Of a DNA stretch of 64,000 nt, positions 9,865-19,113 are shown in pieces. Position 1 is the stretch's first letter. Every line of letters starts with the position of its first letter. The notes beneath the pieces are model-generated. The model did no database searches. It was not told the DNA's origin and saw only the letters and a list, made by a program, of their open reading frames with translations. This DNA comes from Chitinophaga polysaccharea (GTDB lineage Bacteria; Bacteroidota; Bacteroidia; Chitinophagales; Chitinophagaceae). The position numbers and the translations under genes are program-made. The stretch is taken from the NCBI RefSeq assembly GCF_902150045.1, contig NZ_CABFVU010000003.1:1-64000 (forward strand). The letters are read 5' to 3'.

Positions 9865-11445
9865 ATGAAGCCACTGATATTTTGTTTGTTGATCACGTCT
9901 CTGTCTTATGGACAGGAGCAACCTTCTTTGGTAAAAGAAGCTGATTCACATTTTTTACGGTACAATTATGCTATTGCTGCAGGGCTTTATGAAAAAATTT
10001 TAAAAAAATATGCACCGGAGAAACGATCTGTAAAGATGATGGAAAGACTAGCTGCATGTTATAGAGAAATTAATAGGTATGAACTTTCTGCGCGTTGGTA
10101 CGAAGAAGCCCTTCAACATACTGATGCGGCTGCAGATGACCGGCTTTTTTATGGAGATATGTTAAAAAGTATGGGGGATTTTGAAAAGGCGAGGGAACAA
10201 TACAAACAGTATTCGGCAAAAAATCGGAATGACAAAGTAACGATGCGTCTGGCAGTGTACGATTCTTTGGAGAATTGGCTATCTGGATATAATGATGTAA
10301 AGCTTGTGAATATTAAAAGCATAAATTCGGGTAAATCAGACTGGGGAGCCATACAGTATGGAAACCAGATTGTATTTGTATCAGATAGTTTACGCGGAAA
10401 CAGGTTGGATATTAAAAATTCCGGGAAAACCTATGGGCGTACCAAAACACCTTTCCTGAAATTATATATGATGGATAAAGGATCAAAGGATTTTGGTTAT
10501 ACGAGAGACTTTTCCGGTATAATTAACAACTATCCTTATCATATTGGGCCGGTTTGTTTTTCGAAAGATAGAAATACGGCTTACGTTACTGTAACAAGGT
10601 CAGGTATTGCCCGCTCTTTGAAACCTGATGGGTCTGGATTAGGTAATCATAAGCTTGAATTGCAGATTTTTATGAAAAAGGAAAATAAATGGCAGACTCC
10701 TATTCCATTTGTATATAATTCAATGGAATGTTCTACGGGGCATGCTTATCTCAGCCCGGATGAAAATATCCTCTATTTTGCGTCCGACAGAGCTGGTGGA
10801 ATAGGAGGAATTGACATATGGTATTGTGAGAAACAGCCTGACAATACATGGGGTATACCCCGAAATTGTGGGCCAGCAATAAATACCACTGAAGATGAAG
10901 CATTTCCAGTGGTAGATCATGAAGGAAAATTACATTTTTCAAGTAAAGGTCATCCAGGGTTAGGGGGTTATGATCTTTTTGTTAGCTATGGCGACAAAGA
11001 TCATTGGTCTGCCCCGGTTAATTTGAAGGCACCATTTAATTCCAGTGCAGATGACTTTTTTATGGTGCATGATGCAGAGGGAAATGGCTATCTTTCTTCT
11101 AACCGGAAGGGAGGAAAAGGAGATGATGACATTTATCGTTTTTCTATGCCTCATGTTTCTATGCCCCCAATTCCCCTTCCATCTTTACGTATTCCTTTAG
11201 TGTTAGATATCTATACGCCAAAAATAGTCTGCATATATCTTTTTAATAAGACCCGAAACATTGGATGGTGTTATTCAATAGAACCTCCCTCAAGAAGGAT
11301 AGAAATGATGCTGGAAAGTGATACTGATTATGTGTTAAGAGCGAATTATGGGAATCGTGGTGATAGTCTATTATTTGATACACATAATGTTAATGTAAAA
11401 GATACACTTCATAGGTCTTTTCATGCGCAACCAAATAATATGTAA
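9865..11445 (+). CDS. TPR / PD40 beta-propeller exported protein
   Basis: About 526 residues from the ATG at 9865, which starts a signal peptide (MKPLIFCLLITSLSYG/QEQ); an in-frame ATG at 9829 would add 12 residues. An N-terminal TPR-like helical part (YNYAIAAGLYEKILKKY; YELSARWYEEAL; FEKAREQYKQY) is followed by PD40-type propeller strands (YLSPDENILYFASDRAGGIGG; GYLSSNRKGGKGDDDIY). Related proteins beside PorP/SprF genes usually continue into a carboxypeptidase-like domain and a C-terminal OmpA peptidoglycan-binding domain. This one stops about 100 residues after the propeller, with no OmpA motif. It is third in the apparent operon with the surface protein, 50 bp after PorP/SprF. The likely role is in the periplasm or outer membrane as an accessory of T9SS-dependent surface display. 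Confidence 0.8.
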   Translation: MKPLIFCLLITSLSYGQEQPSLVKEADSHFLRYNYAIAAGLYEKILKKYAPEKRSVKMMERLAACYREINRYELSARWYEEALQHTDAAADDRLFYGDMLKSMGDFEKAREQYKQYSAKNRNDKVTMRLAVYDSLENWLSGYNDVKLVNIKSINSGKSDWGAIQYGNQIVFVSDSLRGNRLDIKNSGKTYGRTKTPFLKLYMMDKGSKDFGYTRDFSGIINNYPYHIGPVCFSKDRNTAYVTVTRSGIARSLKPDGSGLGNHKLELQIFMKKENKWQTPIPFVYNSMECSTGHAYLSPDENILYFASDRAGGIGGIDIWYCEKQPDNTWGIPRNCGPAINTTEDEAFPVVDHEGKLHFSSKGHPGLGGYDLFVSYGDKDHWSAPVNLKAPFNSSADDFFMVHDAEGNGYLSSNRKGGKGDDDIYRFSMPHVSMPPIPLPSLRIPLVLDIYTPKIVCIYLFNKTRNIGWCYSIEPPSRRIEMMLESDTDYVLRANYGNRGDSLLFDTHNVNVKDTLHRSFHAQPNNM

Positions 11446-11509
11446 ATGCCAGGACCCTCTGTCCAGCTGCTAAGCTGTTTTAAATTGCTTTTAAAAGGTA
11501 TCTAATAAA

Positions 11510-11570
11510 AAAGTCCACTCAAAGCCTCCATTAAAACGTAAATACGAGGGCTTTGAGTGGAAAACTTTAG
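11510..11570 (+). terminator. Rho-independent terminator after the T9SS operon
   Basis: The left arm TCCACTCAAAGCC and right arm GGCTTTGAGTGGA pair perfectly. They are flanked by A-rich sequence on the left and AAAACTTT on the right, about 65 bp after the TPR/PD40 stop codon. The arms with their A and T flanks would terminate transcription from either side. Confidence 0.7.
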
Positions 11571-11636
11571 TCAAAACGTCAATATGTTTGCACAGTTTAT
11601 ATTATAGTGTCGAACGTCTTCTATACTCTTCAATTA

Positions 11637-11652
11637 ATTAAACTGGTTTAAT
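11637..11652. promoter_or_regulatory. Palindrome ATTAAAC-N2-GTTTAAT, copy 2
   Basis: Same 7-bp arms as at 99-114, here with TG at the centre, 126 bp before the chosen start of the M43 protease gene. A GGCCC-containing AT-rich block follows both copies at about 25-35 bp. A shared operator for T9SS cargo genes is inferred. Confidence 0.4.
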
Positions 11653-11778
11653 AAATAATTACACCCAAAAAGCTATTATTATATGGCCCAATTTACTTCA
11701 TTTCACTTATCCTAAATAATATGGGCATTTCAGAATAATCAGTTGGACATCAACTTTATTACAATAAATCTACTTTCC

Positions 11779-13917
11779 ATGCGCCCATTAATTATCTTCC
11801 TGATACTTGTGTCTTTCTGTGTTCCAACGGCAGCTCAGCGTAAATGTGGTACTTATGGTGCGTTACAACAAAGAATAAAAAATCACCCCTATCTGAAACA
11901 GCTACTCATCGATAATGAAAATAGAATACTTATAGGTCAACGCCTGCATAAATTTAGCTCAATAGCGCCTGAAGACCGCTCTCTTGTTACTATTCCTGTT
12001 GTCGTTCATGTAGTATTGGATAGCCCCAATATTGTTACTGATGAACAGATAATATCACAACTGGAAGTTCTTAACCGTGACTTTTGCGCAACCAATACTG
12101 ATACTACCCAAGTTCCCAACGTGTGGAAATCAATCATCGGAAATGCACAGATAAAATTCTGTCTGGCACAAAGAACTCCCGACAACAAGGCTACTAATGG
12201 CATACTTCGAATAAAAACAGAAGCTGGCAAAAGGTTTGACATATACGGAAATGACCTGAAGGATGACGACAAAGGAGGGTCTACTGCCTGGGATTCAAAA
12301 AGCTATCTCAATATATGGGTGACCAGTATGTCCAATAATGTTATTGGTCTGGCTACTCCTCCTGGCAACGGTTACCCGACAGAAGAAGAAGGGGTAGTGA
12401 TTCAATATACCGCTTTTGGAACAACAGGCAGTGTAAAAGGTCCCTATAACCTTGGCAGAACAACCACGCATGAAATTGGTCACTACTTTGGGTTAAGACA
12501 TACCTGGGCAGATGATGATGGCGGTTGTATTGAAGATGACGGTATTGATGATACTCCGCTGGAAAGCAATTATACTTTTGGTTGCCCTGACTTTCCTAAG
12601 CTTGACAGCTGCAGTCCCAACCCACCAGGTATTATGTTTATGAACTATATGGACTATACCGATGACGCATGCATGTGCCTATTTACGACTCTTCAGGTTG
12701 ACAGAATGCGGTTTGTCCTTGAATCGGTTATCCCGGGACTTTTAACATCGAAAGGATGTATGCCTCTCACTCCTCTCAACAACGATATTGCTTTAGTATC
12801 CATTTCTTCACCGTCCGGCAAAATATACAATAGTCTTGTTCAACCTGTCATAATATTACGCAATAATGGTCCCGCCCCACTAACCAGCGCATATATCACC
12901 TATACATTGAATGGTGGACCGCCAATTTCTCAACAATGGAGGGGCAATCTTTCCAGCGCACAGCAAATAACTGTAAATATGCCAGTTACCACAGTTAAAA
13001 TTGGCACGTATGACCTGAAAGTCTATACACAGTTACCAAATGGTGTTCCTGATAGTGATCCCACAAATGATTCTCTAAGTAATCATTTTCATTACGATGC
13101 AGAAATAAATATTCCTTTTACCGAAGAGTTCGAGAATAGTAGTTTCCCTCCCGCGGGTTGGGATATCTATAACCCGGACCAATACTACACATGGGAACGT
13201 AATTTTAGTATTGGAAACCGTAGCAGCGCATCAGCGATGGTAAACAACTACGATTATCAGACTTACGGACAAATTGACGATCTGATAACACCAGTAATAA
13301 ATCCAATGGGAGCCGCCTCAGTGTTACTAACATTTGACGTAGCAGCCGCTGCGACCTATGCTCTATCTGCTGGAAGCCAAAAGTGGGATACCTTAAAAAT
13401 ATTGGTTATCAGAGAAGGAACAACTGCCGAAGAAGTTGTATACACGAAATGGGGCCGCCAACTAATAACTCATGCAGCAGTACTATCAACTCCTTTTATT
13501 CCAACTCCCGCCGATTGGCGTAGAGATACGGTAGATCTTACAAATGTTGTACGCGGATCAAAGTTCTATTTACGTTTTAGAAATATTTCAAACTTACAAA
13601 ACAACATTTATATTGATAACGTCAGCGTTGCTGATAAAGAAAACAATACATTTATGCAAGATCCGGGAGTCAATGTAAGCCCTAATCCTACAAATGGTCC
13701 AGTCATTTTGACATTTAATCAGAATCAAGATGACTTACTGCAAGTAAGCATCTATAACTCATTAGGAAAGCTTATCATCTCCCAACCTTTCAATAATAAT
13801 ACAAACAGGAGTACTAATCAGGCATTTGACTTAACAAATCAACCTGATGGGGCCTATTTTATTAAGTTGAATTACCGAGATAAAAACCGTATCATAAAGC
13901 TGATCAAAATAAGATAA
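11779..13917 (+). CDS. Secreted M43 (pappalysin-like) zinc metalloprotease with T9SS type A domain
   Basis: 712 residues from the ATG at 11779, chosen because it opens a signal peptide (MRPLIIFLILVSFCVPTAAQ); an in-frame ATG at 11743 adds 12 residues. The catalytic zinc motif HEIGHYFGLRH (about residues 231-241) has all three histidines and the glutamate of the metzincin consensus HExxHxxGxxH. The Met-turn (FMNYMDYTDD) follows about 55 residues later, as in family M43. The middle part holds an Ig-like/CARDB-like stretch and a jelly-roll-like domain. The C-terminus (VSPNPTNGPV ... GAYFIKLNY ... IIKLIKI) is a Por_Secre_tail T9SS type A sorting signal. The product is therefore probably released or surface-attached and degrades extracellular protein. 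It appears monocistronic. Confidence 0.92.
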   Translation: MRPLIIFLILVSFCVPTAAQRKCGTYGALQQRIKNHPYLKQLLIDNENRILIGQRLHKFSSIAPEDRSLVTIPVVVHVVLDSPNIVTDEQIISQLEVLNRDFCATNTDTTQVPNVWKSIIGNAQIKFCLAQRTPDNKATNGILRIKTEAGKRFDIYGNDLKDDDKGGSTAWDSKSYLNIWVTSMSNNVIGLATPPGNGYPTEEEGVVIQYTAFGTTGSVKGPYNLGRTTTHEIGHYFGLRHTWADDDGGCIEDDGIDDTPLESNYTFGCPDFPKLDSCSPNPPGIMFMNYMDYTDDACMCLFTTLQVDRMRFVLESVIPGLLTSKGCMPLTPLNNDIALVSISSPSGKIYNSLVQPVIILRNNGPAPLTSAYITYTLNGGPPISQQWRGNLSSAQQITVNMPVTTVKIGTYDLKVYTQLPNGVPDSDPTNDSLSNHFHYDAEINIPFTEEFENSSFPPAGWDIYNPDQYYTWERNFSIGNRSSASAMVNNYDYQTYGQIDDLITPVINPMGAASVLLTFDVAAAATYALSAGSQKWDTLKILVIREGTTAEEVVYTKWGRQLITHAAVLSTPFIPTPADWRRDTVDLTNVVRGSKFYLRFRNISNLQNNIYIDNVSVADKENNTFMQDPGVNVSPNPTNGPVILTFNQNQDDLLQVSIYNSLGKLIISQPFNNNTNRSTNQAFDLTNQPDGAYFIKLNYRDKNRIIKLIKIR

Positions 13918-13930
13918 ATGATCTGCATAA

Positions 13931-13947
13931 CCAACAATTAATGTTGG
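13931..13947 (+). terminator. Small hairpin after the protease gene
   Basis: Perfect 6-bp arms CCAACA / TGTTGG around a 5-base loop, 13 bp after the stop codon. There is no T tract, so a terminator role is only possible. Confidence 0.3.
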
Positions 13948-14089
13948 GCCCGAGGCAAGCGCAGTCGCTCTAAGTTTGTTTAGTTTTAACATTCCCGATA
14001 AAAGCAGCAATGAAGTCTACCAGCAAAGTTCTCCTGAAGTATACACTTAAAAACACTAAGAATAAACTCTGCTTTTCGCGCCACTTCCA

Positions 14090-14971
14090 TCACCCTCTTC
14101 TATGCCCTCCGGCACGGCCTTCGGAATACCCTCTCCGCTGCATCTCTCCATGTCCGCCAAAACCACCATTCCCGTGCGGCCTGCTCTGAAAAGCTGGCCG
14201 GCTATCGTGATGAACATTTTGCTGTACAGCCACTAGCCGGTGTGCCTGTTGAGCAGAAGACCTGTCTGCATGCCCGGCTCCATTGTTACCCGCGTGTTGC
14301 ACTGCAACAGGTCTGCCATGATTCACTACCGCCAGCTGATTCCTGTCTCTGCTCATCATCTGCTGATGGCTGGTTTGCATGGCTGTTGCCTGCTGATGAT
14401 GTTCGTGCATGGCTAATAATTCCTGTTGGTTAGGTCGTGCATTAACGCCACCGGCGCCGTTAAAACTGCTGCGGTTAGTTACCCTGGTGTTATTAATCAC
14501 GTTGTTGTTAATGTAGGTGTTATGGACAATGGTGGTGTTCACATTATTAACAGCGGAGTTATATTGGAATCTGCCGCCACTCCATCTGCCGCCCACGTAT
14601 CCGGAGCCGCTATAACCATATCCGTAGTTGATGCCTCCGTAGAACCCGATATGCGGGCCCCAGTAACCGGGATGAAAGCCGTATACACCTCCTTCGAAGC
14701 CCCAATAGGCAGGCGTCCACAAAAAGCCCACCTGTGGTGGCCGTACCCACACGCCCGGTACCCAGTAATAGCCGTTAGGGCCATAGGCCCAGTAGCCTGG
14801 TGTCCAGATATATCCATCTGCCGGGCATGGCGGTTGGGTATAAACGGGTAATGGAGGAGGTGCACTATGTACGGAGATGCCCACGCTTAAACTAACCTGG
14901 GCATATGTAGTGGTCGAGGTTAAGAATGTGATGATAAGGCCGGCCAAACAAAATTTTCCTATCGCTTTCAT
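14090..14971 (-). CDS. WxPGxW (YXWGXW) repeat envelope protein
   Basis: 293 residues from the ATG at 14971. This start is chosen because it begins a signal peptide (MKAIGKFCLAGLIITFLTSTTTYAQ); the longer reading frame upstream has no signal-like start. After a proline-rich segment there are several copies of the WxPGxW-type motif (WTPGYWAY, WVPGVWVRPP, WTPAYWGF, HPGYWGPH). A Gly/Tyr/Asn-rich part with an Asn-Thr-rich strand and a Gln/His/Gly/Arg-rich tail follow. Proteins with these motifs are common, poorly characterised exported proteins of Gram-negative bacteria. The low-complexity C-terminus ending GGHRRG is basic. Transcribed alone and divergently from the next small gene. Function unknown. 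Confidence 0.75.
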   Translation of the reverse strand: MKAIGKFCLAGLIITFLTSTTTYAQVSLSVGISVHSAPPPLPVYTQPPCPADGYIWTPGYWAYGPNGYYWVPGVWVRPPQVGFLWTPAYWGFEGGVYGFHPGYWGPHIGFYGGINYGYGYSGSGYVGGRWSGGRFQYNSAVNNVNTTIVHNTYINNNVINNTRVTNRSSFNGAGGVNARPNQQELLAMHEHHQQATAMQTSHQQMMSRDRNQLAVVNHGRPVAVQHAGNNGAGHADRSSAQQAHRLVAVQQNVHHDSRPAFQSRPHGNGGFGGHGEMQRRGYSEGRAGGHRRG

Positions 14972-15268
14972 ATATTTATGGTTTTTCCTTTTTGTTTGAC
15001 CTTGAAACAAATAGAAAGGTTTAAAACAGGGAAGAAGCTGTTTTGTTAAATGATGCCCGTATATTCTAATGAAGACAAACCAAAGCTGAAATATATTGAG
15101 AAAGTTATTGATTATTACAGGGACATTATCTTTTCTGGCATTCAGCTTCCGAAGTTGAATTATTACGTAAATTATTAAATTTGATATTGAACCTATATCA
15201 CGCATTCTTAAGAAGAAAAGCAAGATAAATTAATGTCTAAAGAATTGCATATCCTAAAAGTATGTAAG

Positions 15269-15685
15269 ATGAGCATTTTAAAAGCCTGTTCAAATTGGTT
15301 GGTGTTGACCTTTTTGTTGACTACAAGTACAACTGCATTTTCTCAGAAAGGATACGAAAAGTTTATCGGTACCTGGTTTTGTATCATGACAGATTGCCCC
15401 AATCAGCCTACACGATTTGAAATATTGGCAGATAATAGTTTGAAAATTTATCAAACCTTAGTATTTGAGAAGCCAAATTTCTATCATATGTTCGTGGGTA
15501 ATGATTTTTCCCGCGGAACCTGGAAAGTGACAGGCGACTCATTAATATTGGCAAACACCACCAGTGGAGTTATACAGAAGTTTACGTACAATGATATTTC
15601 AGGGCAACCATTTCTGGTATTGATCACAAAAGAGAAATGCAAATGGTACCTCGTCTCCAAAACAGGGAAAAATAAACTATTATAG
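15269..15685 (+). CDS. Small exported hypothetical protein
   Basis: About 138 residues from the ATG at 15269, which begins a signal peptide (MSILKACSNWLVLTFLLTTSTTAFS/QKGY); an in-frame ATG at 15233 would add 12 residues. The mature part is mostly beta (YEKFIGTWFCIM; FSRGTWKVTGDSLILAN; KWYLVSKTGK). It looks like a small lipocalin-like or copper-resistance-like barrel, with the GTW motif near the N-terminus common in such folds. There is no close neighbour on the same strand. Function not recognised. Confidence 0.55.
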   Translation: MSILKACSNWLVLTFLLTTSTTAFSQKGYEKFIGTWFCIMTDCPNQPTRFEILADNSLKIYQTLVFEKPNFYHMFVGNDFSRGTWKVTGDSLILANTTSGVIQKFTYNDISGQPFLVLITKEKCKWYLVSKTGKNKLL

Positions 15686-16047
15686 AGAAGATCTTGAAGT
15701 ACTCCTACATCTTCAGCATTCCCTGGCAACATTGCCGCACCCCATCATTGATCACCACCTGCAAAAGCCACCGCATTTTTATCTAGCCGGAAAATGGCCA
15801 CCGGCAAAATCTTCCCCCCCAATGGCGGTATCCTCATTTTCAGGTGTCATTGTAACAGAGATAGCACCTTGTCCCCTGTAGCATACAACCCGGCTGATTT
15901 GTAAAAGGACGCTTTTACATAAGCGGAGCTGTGTGCCTCGTAAAGACAATACCTATCCCGGTTATGAAGCTGAAATGCAGGCTGCCTGCCCTGATCCACG
16001 TTCGAACAGGCAGCGTGCTGATTACCTAACTCAAATATGGCACACGT
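15686..16047. other. Intergenic region upstream of the first susC
   Basis: 362 bp without a convincing gene. It is less AT-rich than the non-coding DNA to the left. Short open stretches read like worn-down coding sequence, but none has a start, stop and recognisable motif. The promoter of the downstream susC operon should lie here; no clear TAnnTTTG box was found. Confidence 0.35.
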
Positions 16048-19000
16048 ATGTGTTTTACTAATCTTGACGACACCTTCCGCGCACGGAAACCACAGCGCAG
16101 AAGTAAAAGTGGTATCATCCTTTTTGTACTTGTATTTTTTGCTATGCTGTCTGCAAAAGCAGCAGTGGTGGATACGCTGATCACAGGGCATGTACTGGAC
16201 CCGGAAAATAAACCGCTGCCTGGTGCTTCGGTTTCTATAAAAAGTACGCCCACTAAAGGAGTGAAAACGGCGGTAGATGGTAGTTACAGCATCTCCGCCG
16301 CTGCTACAGATATACTGGTAGTTTCTTTTATCGGCTACGGCCGCCAGGAAGTGCCAGTGAATGGCCGCCGGGAAATAGAGATCGTTTTGCAGAGTCAGTC
16401 TACCAGCCTGGAAAGCGTTGTAGTAGTAGGTTACGGTACCCAGAAGAAAGGAGAAGTTACAGGAGCCATTTCATCGGTGAATGAAAACGACCTGAAAGAC
16501 CAGGCAGCAGCAAGCTTGCAGCAATCACTGCAGGGAAAATCTGCCGGAATACAAATAACGCAGAATTCCGGCTCTCCCGGGAAAAATGCAACGGTAAGGG
16601 TACGCGGACTTACCTCTATCAATAATTCAGATGTGCTTTATGTGGTGGACGGCGTTCCGCTTACGGCCAACGGCATCAATGCTATTGATCCATCCAGCAT
16701 CGCATCTGTTCAAATATTAAAAGATGCTTCCTCCCAGGCAATTTATGGATCAAGAGGCGCAAATGGCGTGGTGTTGATTGAAACGAAAAAAGGCAACAGG
16801 AATGCATCGCATATTTATGTAGATGCTTATGCCGGCGTACAGCAGGTGAGAAAGAAACTGGACATGCTGAACGGGCAGGACTTTATCATGCTGAATTCAG
16901 AAGCATTTAAAAATGCAGGCCAAACTTCACCATGGACAAATCCATCGCAATATACCATAAACACCGACTGGCAGGATGCCATGTTCCGGTCGGCTCCCGT
17001 GCAAAGCTACAACCTGGCTTTTGCAGGCGGCAGCGATAAGCTCACCTATCGCCTCAGTGGAAATTATTTCGATCAGGACGGCATCATCATCGGGTCTTCG
17101 TATAAAAGAAGCAGCTTCTCACTGAACACTACTTTTAAGCCCAATAAATATATTGAAGCAGGAGAGAACCTGTCCATCGCCAAAAGTAAGCAATACCTGG
17201 TGGGTGAAGGCGCTACCAGCCGGGTAGACCTGCTCTCGGCCATCAGCATGGATCCTACGGTGCCGCTGAAAAATGAACAGGGGAACTATGTGCCTTCAAG
17301 GTTCTCTGATATCATGAACCCATTGGCAAGCATTGAGTACATCTCTATGAATCATCCGTTGAATACCTGGTCGGTGGTGGGAAGCACTTACCTGCAGCTG
17401 AAACCCGTTAAAGGGCTTACACTTAAATCCAACCTGGGTATCGATATCAGCTTTTCAGACGATAAGGCTTTTACGCCTACCTACTATGTATCGGCAGCGC
17501 AGAATAATCCCATCACCAGTCTTTCCCAAACAAAGGCAACAGGCCTGAGCTGGACATGGGACAATACCGCTACCTATGAAACAACCATCGCAGAAGATCA
17601 TGAACTGAAAGTACTGGCAGGGATCTCTGCACAGCAGTATAGTTACGAATTTATCAGGGGCAGCAACCAGGGACAGCCAGGGAACGATTCCTACCTGCAA
17701 TACCTCGATGCCGGTACATCCAATCCAACAGTAGGTGGTACGCTTGTTCGCTGGAGTTTGTTATCTTATTTAGGAAGATTGAATTACAACTACAAACAGA
17801 AGTACTTCCTCACTGCTACTATCCGGCGCGACGGATCTTCTAAATTCGGCGCAAATAATAAGTATGGTAATTTTCCCTCCGCCTCGGTGGGATGGGCGCT
17901 GGGTAAGGAGAATTTCCTGAGCAACAAGGGCCAGCTCAGCGCGCTGATGCTCCGGGCCAGCTGGGGTATCGTAGGTAATCAATCCAGTGCAGGATACTAC
18001 GATTTTTCATCTACCATTAATAACTATAACTACGCATTCGGTAACGGCGCTTTCCTCACCGCGGAACCGGCCGGATTGGGTAACCCCAACCTGAAATGGG
18101 AACAAGTGCGCCAATGGGACCTGGGACTCGACTTTAAAGTATTTGAAGGCCTCACAGGAACTATCGACTACTACAACAAGAAAACTAACAACATGCTGCT
18201 GCGTATCCCTATCCTGTTTGAAAGCGGCTTCTCTACCGGCCCGCTTACGAACGTAGCAGCAATGGCTAACTCGGGCTTCGAATTCCAGCTGGATTACAGC
18301 CACCACTTTAACAAAGACCTGCGCATCAATATAGGCGCTAATTTATCTACCCTGCATAACGAAGTGCTGAGCCTGGAAAATGAAGGCGCGCAAATATTCA
18401 ACAGCCCGAATATGACCAGGGCCGGTCACCGCGTGGCGGAGTTCTACGGGTATGTGTTCGACGGTATTTTTCAGAACCAGGCAGAGATCAGCAATCATGC
18501 TGCTCAGCCCAATGCAGTGCCTGGAGATATCCGCTTTAAAGACCTGAATAATGATAAGGTAATTAATGATCTTGATCAAACCTTCCTGGGCTCGCCTATT
18601 CCCAATATCCAGTATGGATTTAATGTAGGCGCCAACTACAAAGGCTTTGATCTGAACCTGGCATTCTTTGGTGTGAGCGGCAACAAAATTTATCAGTCTT
18701 ACAAATACAACACCAACGGTTTCTTTATTTCCAACTATAATATGGAACAGGAAACCCTGGGCAGATGGCATGGGGAAGGCACCAGCACTACTATCCCCAG
18801 GCTTACCGCCAACGACCGCAACTTTAATTCCAGGGCATCCAGCTATTACCTTACAAACGGCGCTTATTTGAGGCTGCGCAATATCACCCTCGGGTATAAT
18901 TTACCGGATAAATTAATGGAACGCTGGCATCTCAGTGGTATGCGCGTGTATTTAACCGGGCAAAACCTGATAACGTTTACCCATTACGATGGCTACGATC

Positions 19001-19113
19001 CTGAAATAGGCATCACCTTCGGTGGAAATGCCGGCACCCTCAACCTGGGCCAGGACCAGGTGAATTACCCACAACCCAAAACTATCATGGCGGGTATCAA
19101 TCTCACTTTATAA
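16048..19113 (+). CDS. SusC/RagA-type TonB-dependent outer-membrane transporter
   Basis: 1,021 residues. After a basic N-terminus and hydrophobic signal segment (SGIILFVLVFFAMLSAKA) comes a carboxypeptidase-regulatory-like domain (ITGHVLDPENKPLPGASVSI). The TonB plug follows (VVVGYGTQKKGEVTGAISSV; VRVRGLTSINNSDVLYVVDGVPL), then a long beta-barrel ending INLTL. The first ATG gives an unusually long, basic n-region, so the exact start is uncertain. The protein imports oligosaccharides across the outer membrane with its SusD partner, whose gene overlaps the stop codon by one base. The operon also holds a sialate O-acetylesterase, which suggests an acetylated glycan as substrate. Confidence 0.93.
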   Translation: MCFTNLDDTFRARKPQRRSKSGIILFVLVFFAMLSAKAAVVDTLITGHVLDPENKPLPGASVSIKSTPTKGVKTAVDGSYSISAAATDILVVSFIGYGRQEVPVNGRREIEIVLQSQSTSLESVVVVGYGTQKKGEVTGAISSVNENDLKDQAAASLQQSLQGKSAGIQITQNSGSPGKNATVRVRGLTSINNSDVLYVVDGVPLTANGINAIDPSSIASVQILKDASSQAIYGSRGANGVVLIETKKGNRNASHIYVDAYAGVQQVRKKLDMLNGQDFIMLNSEAFKNAGQTSPWTNPSQYTINTDWQDAMFRSAPVQSYNLAFAGGSDKLTYRLSGNYFDQDGIIIGSSYKRSSFSLNTTFKPNKYIEAGENLSIAKSKQYLVGEGATSRVDLLSAISMDPTVPLKNEQGNYVPSRFSDIMNPLASIEYISMNHPLNTWSVVGSTYLQLKPVKGLTLKSNLGIDISFSDDKAFTPTYYVSAAQNNPITSLSQTKATGLSWTWDNTATYETTIAEDHELKVLAGISAQQYSYEFIRGSNQGQPGNDSYLQYLDAGTSNPTVGGTLVRWSLLSYLGRLNYNYKQKYFLTATIRRDGSSKFGANNKYGNFPSASVGWALGKENFLSNKGQLSALMLRASWGIVGNQSSAGYYDFSSTINNYNYAFGNGAFLTAEPAGLGNPNLKWEQVRQWDLGLDFKVFEGLTGTIDYYNKKTNNMLLRIPILFESGFSTGPLTNVAAMANSGFEFQLDYSHHFNKDLRINIGANLSTLHNEVLSLENEGAQIFNSPNMTRAGHRVAEFYGYVFDGIFQNQAEISNHAAQPNAVPGDIRFKDLNNDKVINDLDQTFLGSPIPNIQYGFNVGANYKGFDLNLAFFGVSGNKIYQSYKYNTNGFFISNYNMEQETLGRWHGEGTSTTIPRLTANDRNFNSRASSYYLTNGAYLRLRNITLGYNLPDKLMERWHLSGMRVYLTGQNLITFTHYDGYDPEIGITFGGNAGTLNLGQDQVNYPQPKTIMAGINLTL

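Larger units (their letters stand above)
11446..11778. other. Intergenic region with terminator and upstream palindrome
   Basis: 333 bp between the T9SS operon and the protease gene. It holds a strong hairpin at 11510-11570 and the second ATTAAAC-N2-GTTTAAT palindrome at 11637-11652. No gene is seen. Confidence 0.5.

Noticed and set aside
14426..14851. 141-codon plus-strand ORF opposite the WxPGxW protein
   Set aside because: The minus-strand frame has a signal peptide and repeat motifs; the plus-strand frame reflects biased composition.
15700..16040. Possible decayed gene upstream of the first susC
   Set aside because: Short open stretches exist on both strands but no stretch can be tied to a known protein, so no pseudogene is claimed.
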